Assembly (NCBI RefSeq): GCF_021130785.1
Contig: NC_060207.1
Span: 100,791,001 to 100,855,000 of the forward strand
DNA from: Homalodisca vitripennis
Taxonomy: Eukaryota; Arthropoda; Insecta; Hemiptera; Cicadellidae
Reading direction: 5' to 3'
Length of the DNA: 64,000 nucleotides
The position numbers and the translations under genes are program-made. The stretch's first letter is position 1. Every line of letters starts with the position of its first letter. Below, in pieces: positions 29,201 to 41,200 of this stretch. The notes beneath the pieces are model-generated. The model was not told the DNA's origin. It did no database searches and saw only the letters and a program-made list of their open reading frames with translations.

Positions 29201-32200
29201 ATTAATCTTGAAATTATCAATCCCAAGTCAGCTGTAGTTGTTGACCCAAATAAATCAAGAAGTGTGTCTTTACCTAAGAGTCTAGAAAAGAAAATACTTG
29301 ATCCTACTGGCCATTATTACACATCAGATGGAAAAAAAATTACAATGAAAGAAGCAATAACCAAAAAACGGGTAATTCTTGAAGCCAGGATGGAAATTGA
29401 CTCCACATCACCGAGACTAATTCAAGTTACAAAAGTAAGTGGAAAACCAGATAGAGTTGAAGTTTCTGAAATAGGTGCTGATAGAACTACATTTAAGGAA
29501 ATTAAACCAAATGAAAATGAATCTAGTTTGGAACCTCTACAAGTCTCTCCAGGAGTAATATTTGACCCTGCAACTGCTTTGGTAATATTCACAGATAATG
29601 GTAAGTCAGATAATTTGTTAGAAGCAGTTAAAGAAGGTAAAATTGAATCAAGGAAAGTTAAAGTGAAAGATCCTAATACAGGCAATGAAATTAATATAAA
29701 CGAAGCCATTAGAAAAGGCATTATTGACAAAAATACAGGAGATTACAAAGACAAATCCGGACGAAAAATAAGTTTTGCAGATGCTGCTAAATTTGGTGTT
29801 GTTGCAGTACTAGGTGCTCCTCTTGTAGCAGTTAGTAAAGCTGCTAAAATGATACAAAAGACTATGGTACTTGACCCAAAAACAGGTGAGGAAATTCCAA
29901 TTGAAGTTGCTTTTGAAAGAGGATTAGTTGATAAAGATACCTTGGAAAAATACGAGCAGGCAATGGATGTGGATGATGAAAGTCAACTTAATTCACCAGT
30001 ACCAGTAAAACCTGAATCAATGTCAGATTTATTTGTGAAAATGGAAAAACAAACTGATAAAGTTATGGGTGTAACACCAGAGCAGCAACCAAAATTCAAA
30101 ACTTTAGACGCTTCATTTATATCCTTGGAAGATGACACAAGACCATCAGAGGGTGAACTCACAAGAGCCAGAGTCACAACAGAACCTAAATATAAAGTGT
30201 CAATAGGCCGTGCACGATCTTTGTCTCAAAGCCCTGACAGGGAAGCTAAACCAGTTGTTCTGCAGAAAATGAGGAAGAAAGTAGTAAAACCAAAGGATGC
30301 AGTCGATGTTGGAATAATTGATAAGGAAACTGCTGAAATTTTAGAAAAACCTGAAAGTTATCAGACAAAAAGTGGGGAGAAATTAAGTCTTTCAGAAGCC
30401 ATTAATTTAAAGACATTGGATGGGAATACTGGAGCCATCAGAGACCCTCAAAGTGGTGAATTATTGACTATAAAAGAAGCACTAGAGAGAGGTATTCTAG
30501 ATTCTGCAGGTTCATCGGGAAAACTTCTAATTCCCATTGCAAGAAGTCTCTCAGTCCCAGCAGCTTTAGACCAAGGACTGTATGAGAATGGTAAGATTGT
30601 CCATCCAGAAACTGGTGCTCACTTATCCCTAAAAGAAGCAATCATGTGTGAAATTGTAAACCCTACATCAAAATTGACAGATCCGAACACTGGAAGGAAA
30701 GTAACTTTGGAACAAGCTATTGCCAAGGGAAGTGTAGATGAAGACAGATCAAAAGTAAAAACAAGAAGAGGATCACTTGATTTATTGACAGCTGTCGAAG
30801 GTGGAGTATTTGATAAAAATGATGATAGGAAAGGACTTGATCAGTTACCCCCTGCAGGTATGACATTCCCAGTTGCTTTAAAAAGAGGACTAATAGACCC
30901 TGAGTCACAGGAAGTAGTTCACCCTGTAACTGGTGAAAGGAAACCAGTACAAGTAGCAATCCAAGAAAATTTCATTATGGCACTGCCATGTCCAATCTCA
31001 CCTGATTCTATGGAAGTAACTGAAGCCTTAAATTCAAAACTGATTGACAGTGAGAAAGGAATTTTTATTCATCCAAAGACTGGTGAAGAAATACCAATAT
31101 CAGATGCTGTTGAAATGGGTCTTTTGGTCCTGAAACCTCCTACAGAGGATTTTGGAGGATCTATTACATCAGTTACAGAAACTGTTAAAAGTTACCAAAC
31201 TATTACGACAAAAACTATAGCATTAAAACCGGGACATGTTTTAATTGGGCCAGATGAAGTCAAAAACATAAATACTGGAGAAGTATTATCTCTAGCTGAA
31301 GCAAGAAGAAAAGATATTGTTAGAGATGAATCTGAATCTAATGAAAAAATTACTACAGCTGATCCAAAAATAAGTGTCATTCATACTGAAAAAGATAGTT
31401 TAGTCAACGTAAAGCAAGAAGCCTGTGAAGACCCTGATTTTAGGCAAATTATACCTCTAAAAGGAATTAAACAGTCTAGTATTTTAGATCCAAGTGATTC
31501 TGAAAATTATGCTGAAATGCACAAACATCAAGTAGCTTTGGAAGAGGCCTTCAGTGAAATTTATGATGAAAAGTCAAAGCAATTCAAGAATCCAAATTCA
31601 CCCAATAAACTTTTGACATTTAAAGAAGCCTTAGATGCAAAAATAATTGATCCAGACTTAATTATTGTTGATGTAAATACAGGAGAACCTATAACTACGA
31701 GAGAAGCTGTAGAGCGAGGAATTATTGACTCTAAAACTGGTTCTTTTAAGGACAAAAAGTCTGGTGGAAGTGTTAACGTCAAAGAGGCTGCCAAAATGGG
31801 CTTGTTGGCAATTGTGGGAGCTCCGATTCTTGCAGGAAAAGCTGTAGTAGATGCTGTAAATAGTTTAAAGAAAAGTAAGTCACCTGAAAGGAAAACATCT
31901 ATAGACATTCCAGCTACTGAAGTAACAATCAGAGCAGCAAAAGTACCTTCTCCACTTAAAGAAATGCCTTCAAAACCTATACCTTTAAAAGATGCTATTC
32001 ATTGTGGTAAAATACAACCTGATCAAACTTTTGTTACTGTAAATATAGCTGGAGAGCCAAAACGCATTTTACTCAAGGATGCCATGGATAGAAATCTAAT
32101 AGCATTAAACAACCCAATTGAAGTTTTAGGGAGCACTGAAATATCTGTTGTAAATGAGAAAACAAAATACAAAGTTAATGTTACTAAACATCTCAGTCCT

Positions 32201-35200
32201 AAAGAGCTAGCTCTGAGAGGTGCTTATGACTTAAAGAATGAAGAATTCATAGACCCAAAAACAGGAGAAGCTGTTGATTTTGGTGAGTTAGTCAGTGACA
32301 CAAGTGTATTTGATCCAGAGTCCATTACAATTAAAAATTTGCAATCAGGAGAGAAAATTCCACTTAAATTGGCTTTGTCAATGCAAATAATTGATCCTGA
32401 GACTGGTAGCATGGTGGACCCTTCCACTGGCAAAGTAGTTCCTTTCTTTGAGGCTCTCAAACTTGGATGGATTGTTCAAAGTGGTGTAACAACAAAGAAA
32501 TCTGCCAAGAAACTTGAACCAGGTATTTCTCTTACTGATGCAGTCCAAAGTGGTATTTTCAACCCATTAACAGGAGAAATCAAAGATCCCAAAACAAATG
32601 AAGTTCTTAGCTTAGCTGAAGCTATTGTAGAGGGCATTGTTGATTCAGATTTAGTCATGATTCGAAATCCTGCTAATAATGATCTTTTGCCACTTGCTGA
32701 AGCTGTTGAGTGTGGAATAATTGATCTTAATCGAGGAGTTGTCATCAACCCTGAGACTAAAAAAGAAACAAGTCTGCAGACTGCTTTCAGTGAAGGTTTT
32801 GTATTGTCTGGGTTTAGAAAACCAATTTCCTTGGAGCCAGTTGTGAAAAAAGGTTGGTTTACACCAAGTGGTAAAATATTGGATCCTTTAACAAAACGTG
32901 AAATAGACATTTCTGAATCAATAAAAAGAGGTATTGTGGATCCATTCATTACTGAATGTAAGGATACAAAATCAAACAGTTTTATGACATTAGATGATGC
33001 TCTTTCTAAACAGCTTGTCAATCCAGAGAAAGGAAATTTAAAGGACACTGTTACAGGATCTCTTGTACCCTTAGATTCTGCAGTTGAACAAGGACTGGTA
33101 CGTACAAATAATATATCACTTCCTCTCATAGATGCAATTGTGCAGGAGTATTATTCACCTAAAAATGGAAAGTTCCTGAATCCTGGTATTGGGGAAGAGC
33201 AATCTTTGAGAGAAGCAAAAAATTGCAAATTTGTGGATTTAACATCTGTTTTGATTAAAGATGCTCATAATGATAAAGTTGTTACTGTTTCTGAAGCTGA
33301 ACGTACAGAGTTATTAGATATTGATAAGGGTGTCTTGAAATATCCAGTACAAATGACGTTGGATATTGCATACCAAAAAGGATATATCCTAACAACTCAA
33401 AAACCATTGTCATTACAAGAAGCCCTTGCCCAAGGCTGTTATGACCCAAAAACAGGTTTGATGGTAATGAGAGATGAAGACAAATTAACTCTTGATGAAG
33501 CAATGAACGTTGGAGAGGTAAATAGAAATGCATTAACAGTCAAAGACCCGAGATCTGGTGATATAATTACATTATCTGATGCGATAAAAATTGGTGTAGT
33601 TGATCCTAAAGCTGGAACAGCTACAGATCCAACTAATGGCGCTGAAATGCATTTCTATGATGCCTTAGATAGAGGCTTGATTGTGCCAGCAAAACGAAAA
33701 TTTTCTCTTCCAGAAGCTGTATTTAAAGGATTTTACGATCCGGTATCTGGGAAGTTTACAAGTCCAGAAACTAAAGAAAAACTCCAAACAGATCGAGCAA
33801 TCAGGAGAGGTATTATAGATCCTGTCTCCACAATGGTAAAAATTGATGGGAAGGTTATGACTTTTGAACATGCTGTTGAAGATGGTATTGTTGATGCTAA
33901 AGCTGGCACCATTAAATTTGAAAATCAAAAATTAGATTTTCAAGAAGCTTTTGAACAAGGATTGCTCATTGAAGTTCGTCGACCGATGTCATTAAATGAA
34001 GCAATATTGAAAGGAATTTACGATGAGAGAAGTGGTCTATTTGTAGACCCAGGAACAGGTGATAAGTTAACTTTACAGCAGGCTATTCAGTCTTGTTTGA
34101 TCGATCCTGACTCTGTACATGTAAAGGACACTCGCAGTGGTTTCTTAAAGAAACTCAACTTATCCGAAGCAATTAAACATGGATTCATTGATGGAACAAC
34201 TGGTAAAGTGAAAGACTTTATCAAAGGAGAAGCAGAAATTTCAGTCATTGATGCATTTGAATCTGGTTTAATTGTGGACAGTAAAGCAGCAGTATCTATT
34301 CAGAGAGCAATTCACCAAGGTTTATATGATGATCAATCCGGAAAGTTTACAGATCCAAATACAGGTAGAAAAATAACTCTTCACGAAGCAATCAGGAGAT
34401 TTATCATTAATCCTCTCCTACCTTGTTATTGGGACAGAAAGTCAGAGAGGTTGCTTTCATTGGTGGAAACTTGTCGAGATGGCATCATTGATAGAAGAAC
34501 TGGAATGTTTAAGGAGCCTGGAGCGAACTGTACTGTGTCACTTTCTGAAGCAATGGAACTGGGGTTAATTGTAGATATTGAAAGTGCAGGCTTTGGGCTA
34601 TATGAAGCAATTGTAATGGGTCTCTATGAAGAGGGTAAATTTGTCCACCCTTGTACGGGTAGGAAACTCACATTGTGTGATGCTGTGAAGGAAGAGTTGG
34701 TCAACCCTGTTAAGTCCATAGTCAAAAACTCAAAGACTGGACGATATCTAAAACTTCCTGAAGCTGTTGAGGCAACATTAATAGATGATGTTGTTGGAGC
34801 CTATCAGGTTCCTGACACTAAGAAGATACTAACTCTTCAAGAAGCCAAAAACAGAGGACTGATTGTTACAGCTAAAAGACCTCTAAGTATAGAGGAAGCA
34901 ATCAAATGTGGACTTTTTAGAACTGATAGTGGGAAGTTTGCTGATCCTGAGAGTGGAGAATTCCATGATTTGCTTCAAGCAATTATTAAAGGTTTGATAA
35001 ATGCGGAAACAACAGCTATCAAAGACCCAGTTACAGGACAACTGAAAAGTATAAACTCGTCTATAGAAGATGGAACTATTGACATCTCCAAAGGTAGAGT
35101 TCTAGATCCCAAAACTAAACGTTCTTATTCAATTGACACAGCATTGCAGAAGGGAATACTTGTAACAGTTGAGAAACCATTAACATTCCAACAAGCAGTT

Positions 35201-38200
35201 AGAAGAGGTTCAATTGATTTCTTGAAGGAAACTATTAAAGATCCAAGAACGATGCGTGAATGCACCTTAGAAGAAGCAATCAAGTATGAGCTTATCGACC
35301 CAGACTCTGCTGTTGTAAAAAATCCAAAAACTGGACATTTCTTGACATTAAATAAGGCAATTACTGATGGAATCATCGATATGAACAGACGAGCTGCTCT
35401 TGATTCTCAAACAGGAAAGGTGAAGAGCTTATGTATTACGTTTGAACAAGGAACAGTCGTCTTCCTAAGAGAACCGTTGTCTTTTGACATCGCTGTAGAA
35501 CAAGGGCATCTAGATACAACTACTGGTAAATTCACTGATCCACAATCTAAAGAAATTCTCACACTGAAGGAAGCAATCACATTAGGACTAATTGATCCAG
35601 ATTCTGTCCTAGTCAAAGATATGGCAAAGAAAAAACTACTAAAACTTCCAGAGGCTTTCAGGAAAGGAGTTATGGATTCTGACAAAGGTAACGTCCTCGA
35701 CACTGCTACTTCTAAGTTACACTCTCTGCCAAATGCGATTGAAAGTGGTTTAGTAACAACTCATGGGCTCTCTCTGATAGAAGGGCTAGATTTTGGTCTT
35801 TACAACCCTACAACAGGCAGCTTCACTGATCCATTTTGTACGAGTGGGGGGGTTATGGAGCGAAGGCGACTTAACCTCACAGAAGCTATAAAGGCTGGCC
35901 TAATAGACCCCTCTACCAGCGTTATTAAGGATCCGGCAACAGGCAACATCGCCACAGTACAAGATGCCATCTCAAGCGAAGCCATAGATCCTACTGCTGG
36001 ACGCATGCTGGAGACTACCTCAGGAAAGGCCATTGACCTCCTGAAAGCAAAGGAGAGGGGTTATATCATTCCAGCTGAGGCCCGGGTAAGTGGACTACTG
36101 TCTCTCTGTCACGTGCTTGTTTTAGTTGTAGGTACAAACTGGTTGCTTTTAAATAATTGGCAGTGAGACAAGGAAAACTGGCTTATTAGTTGTTTTATCT
36201 TATAATCTTAACAGTTCTAATTTAAATCTTGCAACCTTAGAATTCATAGAATAAATTCTCGAATAAAAATTCAATGCAAATTTATTTAAAATCTTATTTT
36301 ATCTTATTATATTGTATCATTACAACATATATAAAATCTAACTATTATATTTAAACTGTTTACTGTTAAATTGGTACTGATTTTCCGAGTATTTTGACCT
36401 AATTTAACAATAAAATTTGGTTTTTGTAGAATGTGACTTAAATAATGTTTTTAAATGCAAAAATTAAAATTTCCTTATAATTTTAATTTTTTTAAATTGA
36501 TATGGTATGTAGATGATCAAAAAAGGTTATTTAAAAACAACCAAGTACTAGCAGATGGATATGAAGTGCACCGCCAAGGTTGAAAATCTTGAGATATAAT
36601 CTGTCAAGAGGGGTTGGAAGCAGAGGCTTTGTCATGTCTAGCGTTTAGCGAACTATCGCTTCTGGTAGTAGAACAGCGGGCATGCTATGCATTGTTCTGC
36701 TTTAGCTACGAAGGATGTTAGACTTAGTATCTAGATTTAGTTTATAGAGAGCTTACTTGTAACTTGTGTTCTCTGTTTCATTCAGGGAATCCATTCAGTC
36801 TCAACTGTTTGTTGGTGGTTTTAATGAAACAGCCAAAATAAAATTTTCCTCATTAAACAAAATTATTGTTGACAAGATAATTAATGAAAATTTCTCAGAC
36901 ACCAGTGCAATGACGATTTTCTAATGTTAAAAATAATCTGTGAAGTGAATGACCAATAACGAAGCAATATTTTATGTGAAATATATTAAATAATAATATT
37001 AAAGTAGAATTGTGTTAATGTATTTAACCCTTTTATGACCAGCTGTCATTATAATATTGCTGGTAAGGTAGAACGGTGTTAAGGACCAACTGACAATATC
37101 ACTTCGAGACATCCTTTTTTTGCTCCGTACCGGGTGTCTGCATATTTGGTTAAGTATTTTTGAGTTTTTCACTAGATACAGTTTTGGCGAACATATCACT
37201 GAACTGAATGATAATTAATTTTACCATTGCTAACAACTATACAAATGCTATTTTGTCTTTGGTTACATTGAGTAATCTATAAATGGATGTCAAACAATGA
37301 TAGTAATTATGATGGCACTGATGAAGTTTACATACATAGTTTAAATTTTGTACACTTTTGTACATAGTGTAAACAGTAGTATAGGGCATTTTTATAAGAG
37401 TCATTTATTCCATTATTCCATCTTAGACTTTTAAAATATAAATATAAATAAAAGATCATTTTGTTTTTGTTTACTCCATATTGTGATTTTCTGCATGATT
37501 GTGTTATATGTTTTCATGTTTGTCAGTAAAAAACTTAGATTTTTTCATTTTTTTAAATTTAATATATTTTTACGAAACAATATAAAGAACAGTAAAAATA
37601 ATTCAGGCGGTAAAAGAATGACCTACACTACCTTCAAACTAGTTTTTTTTTATAATAAAAAAACAACATTTAAGTCCTTTGCGTGTAGGTTTTATGCTGT
37701 AAATAAATTCAGATGTTTTTAATAGATTAACATTTTTTTATTTGAAGACAATTCATATCTTTAATTGGTTTATGCAGGTTTTTGAGGACAGTAATTTTTG
37801 GCACTGGTCGCAAAAGGGTTAAGTAATAAAATAATAGCAAATTATTGTCTTAAGGCGTATTTTACCTTGCCTTTTCCTCTATTAAATTAGAAAAAAGTCA
37901 TATCTCATTTGTAAGGGAGTTGCTTTTAATATTTGTCAAATTCTTAAGTTATTTGATCGATTTACAAAGTGTTTTGGAACCATCAGATTTGGAAATTAGT
38001 TACATGCAAATGTCAAGAAAATTAATTGTTTGGCTAATATCAAAAATAATAGTTGAAGGCGTTTGACAGACTGGTCAAAATAATCAATCGACTATTTTCT
38101 TTATTTTTACAATTGCATCCACAGTTTAAATGAATTAAATTTACATAGAAATCAGTAACATTGTTAATTAAACTGCCAACTTTGATGGCCATCTAATTAT

Positions 38201-41200
38201 TTGAGTTGAATGTTTTTTAAATTTTACATATAAATTATTATTTTCTAGTTAAAATTTGTTAAAGATAGACCAACATTAGTGCTGTTTACGTACAATAACA
38301 ATAAAACAATAAGATATTGGATATTCTGGTACAAATGTGTAAGAAACTTTCTAATTGAAATATATTCAGATCATAATTTAAATTTGTTGTTAACATTGAG
38401 TTTAGCTCTATTTCAACCTATCCCACCTTAGCTACATTAAATTTGTTGTTTTGAATTATCACTAGTGTTTTATTAGTGCTCTACAACAACCATTTAGTAT
38501 AATTTTTAAATTCATTGCTGAGCCTTAAATTTGTTTATATTTCGATACGCTTATAAGTTCTCAGAGCTGTTCCATATATTTAAGCAGAAATTCACTTACG
38601 GGAAATTACACTAGCTATAGAACATTGCTGATAAAAGCACTAAACAAGTCATATGCCATTATTTTTGTTATTACCACCAAAATTTGCAGGTTATTTCTGA
38701 TACAGATCTTTGTTTATTTGTCAGGAATTGAGATTTCTGTAAAGCACAATGCCTCCATAAAATTCTGTGATTTGCTTGAGAAATTATCATCTGAGGTCCT
38801 TAAGATGCTAAAGAAAGTATACAGATGTAATGAAAAACAACACAATTGTACAAATGGCAAAAGCACATACACGAAGGTCGCACAAATGTAGAATGTGACC
38901 TTCACAGTAGCTGCCCCTGTACTTCTACCACAGTTGGTAACATTGATCGTGTTCGAGTGAACTGCGCGTAGACCAAATAATAATTACTATAAATATTGCT
39001 GGGAGTGTGTACAGTGTTCTTCATAATGATTGAAATATTCATCATTTTTGTTCATCTATGGTTCTGAAAATTTGCTTGAACAATAATAAATAGAGCAATT
39101 ATGTTTATGTATTTGGTTAACATATTTGATAATGGTAACAGCTTCTTTTTGAATAAAATTTCGATAGGTGAAGAAACGTGGAGCTTTCTTTTGACCTTCT
39201 AAAAAAACATGAGTCCTCTGAAAAACTAAAAACTAAACAAAACTCTGATGAATAATCGTAACTGTGTCAGAAACTCTGAGGTTTCACCAGCAATGTTTCC
39301 AACTGCAGTGAGACGAAGATTCCCCTTCAATTAAACCTTTCTTTAAATATAGATACAATTTTTAGAATATTTTCCTCTGCCACATGTGTACCAGTTATGT
39401 TTGCTTTTAACTTGTTCAATTACGGTTTGTTTCAATTAATAGATTGTTAATGTATTGGTCGGTCAGATGTGATTTGTATGTTTGTGCAAGCATTAAATGT
39501 GTTTCTATCATCTTTACCCTATATGTTTGTTTGTGATAAAATTTTCAAAATTTAATTTGTCTTGCTATGATGGTCTTAGGTAGACATTCTAAATTGGGTG
39601 CGAGTTAATGTACGTTATTAATCATTTACATTTGTCAGTACAGTTTTATATTGTGCAGGCTCTTCTGATTTTTCTGTTTGATAAAATCCTTACAGGGAAC
39701 TGATAGGCAAAAAAAAATAACAGTTACATAAGGGTATTTTAATAACTGTTATTGAGTAGATTTGAGATGTGTATTCGGGTTAGCATATGTTATTGTGTAA
39801 AAGTTATTTATCGTTGGAATATATTTGTCTTTTGTATATGGTACTTAGTTGTTCTATTAGAGGTGTAAGAAGTATTAATTAAATTTCAGTCATGAAAATA
39901 ATGAGAATTAAAAATATATTTATGAGATTATAACAGTATAAAATTTCAAAAAAAGTCAATCTACATAAGTTTTGGTGGACTACCACACTTCATGACTTAG
40001 CTCCTAAGATGTCTTTTATTGCTAGCCAATTTAATAAAATTATTAAGTTTATTAGCTACCCTGGATTGCCCTATTATATAGCATAACGTTAATAAAATGG
40101 TCTGACTTCTCCAATCCCATTCCCTTAAACTGCTGATAGTTGTTTAACAATAATTAACAGTTAGTAAGTCAGCTAATGCCTCTCTTATGTATGTTTTTAA
40201 ACACAATTTTAATAGGATAATCGGTTAGGTTGATATATTGTGTCTTTTTTGCATTATCAGCAACATAAAAAGATGACAATTCGGCAGCCTCTCCCAAGTT
40301 GACAAACATCTTCCATGGCTCTTACAGCCCTTATCATCTGAGATCACACATCTAATAGCTGACTCAGAGAAAACAAGATATGATTCTCCAAAGTTACTTT
40401 AAAACTTAATGATTGATTTGTGGTATCAAAATATTATATTTGATTGTCTTTTGTATAATGTTGCAGTTAATGTTGTGTATAATCCATGAAAAATCTGTCC
40501 TAATTCCGTATGTTGGTTCTAAATTAAAAATATGTATCAGTATATTACAAAGAAAGTTGTTCTAGTACATTTTTAATGTTGAATTTGTAATAACTAATTA
40601 GATTAATTTTTATAAAAAAGAATTTAAAAGTAGAGAAACATCAATATCAAAATTAAGTATTAGGAACCAAGAAATCAGGAATTGTAGTTTTGTTAATGCC
40701 AGAATCAAGATCAATGAGGCCATCTATTTTTCCAATTGTATGTAACCATCGAAATATAATTCGCTAAATTTTATTGGAATACCTTACATTTAAAAAATGA
40801 TTCTAGTTGTTAGGACAGCTTCAGCAACTATATTGTGGAGTGGGTGAGGACAAGCTGACAGTTTGACCTATTATGCTATAAAAATTAAAACGTTAATTAA
40901 AGTGTTTACTCACCTGAGACATTTCAGCTGTCATTGACTTTTCTGTACCCTTCCCTACCCCTCTACTGTTGTAGTCTCTAGTGCTTTTGTCAGTCTTGCT
41001 GTTTGTCTACATTTATTGTTTCTGCTTTCTGTTCCAGTGTTTGTTGTTTTTCTTGTTTTTGTTGTTATGTTTTGGTGTGTTCCAGGATGGGTTTGTTTGT
41101 TGGGGTTTTGTTTACATTTGCCCCACTCACATAACTAAACTAGCTCTTGCTGCCTAACCACTCGCTCGGTACAATCGGTTACGGTCCGTCTCGACCAGGG

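Noticed and set aside
28507..29226. 239-codon ORF on the minus strand opposite exon 18
   Set aside because: Antisense shadow of the plakin-repeat exon; repeated low-complexity protein without recognisable motifs. The same holds for the 217-codon ORF at 32476-33129 and other minus ORFs in 26900-36050.
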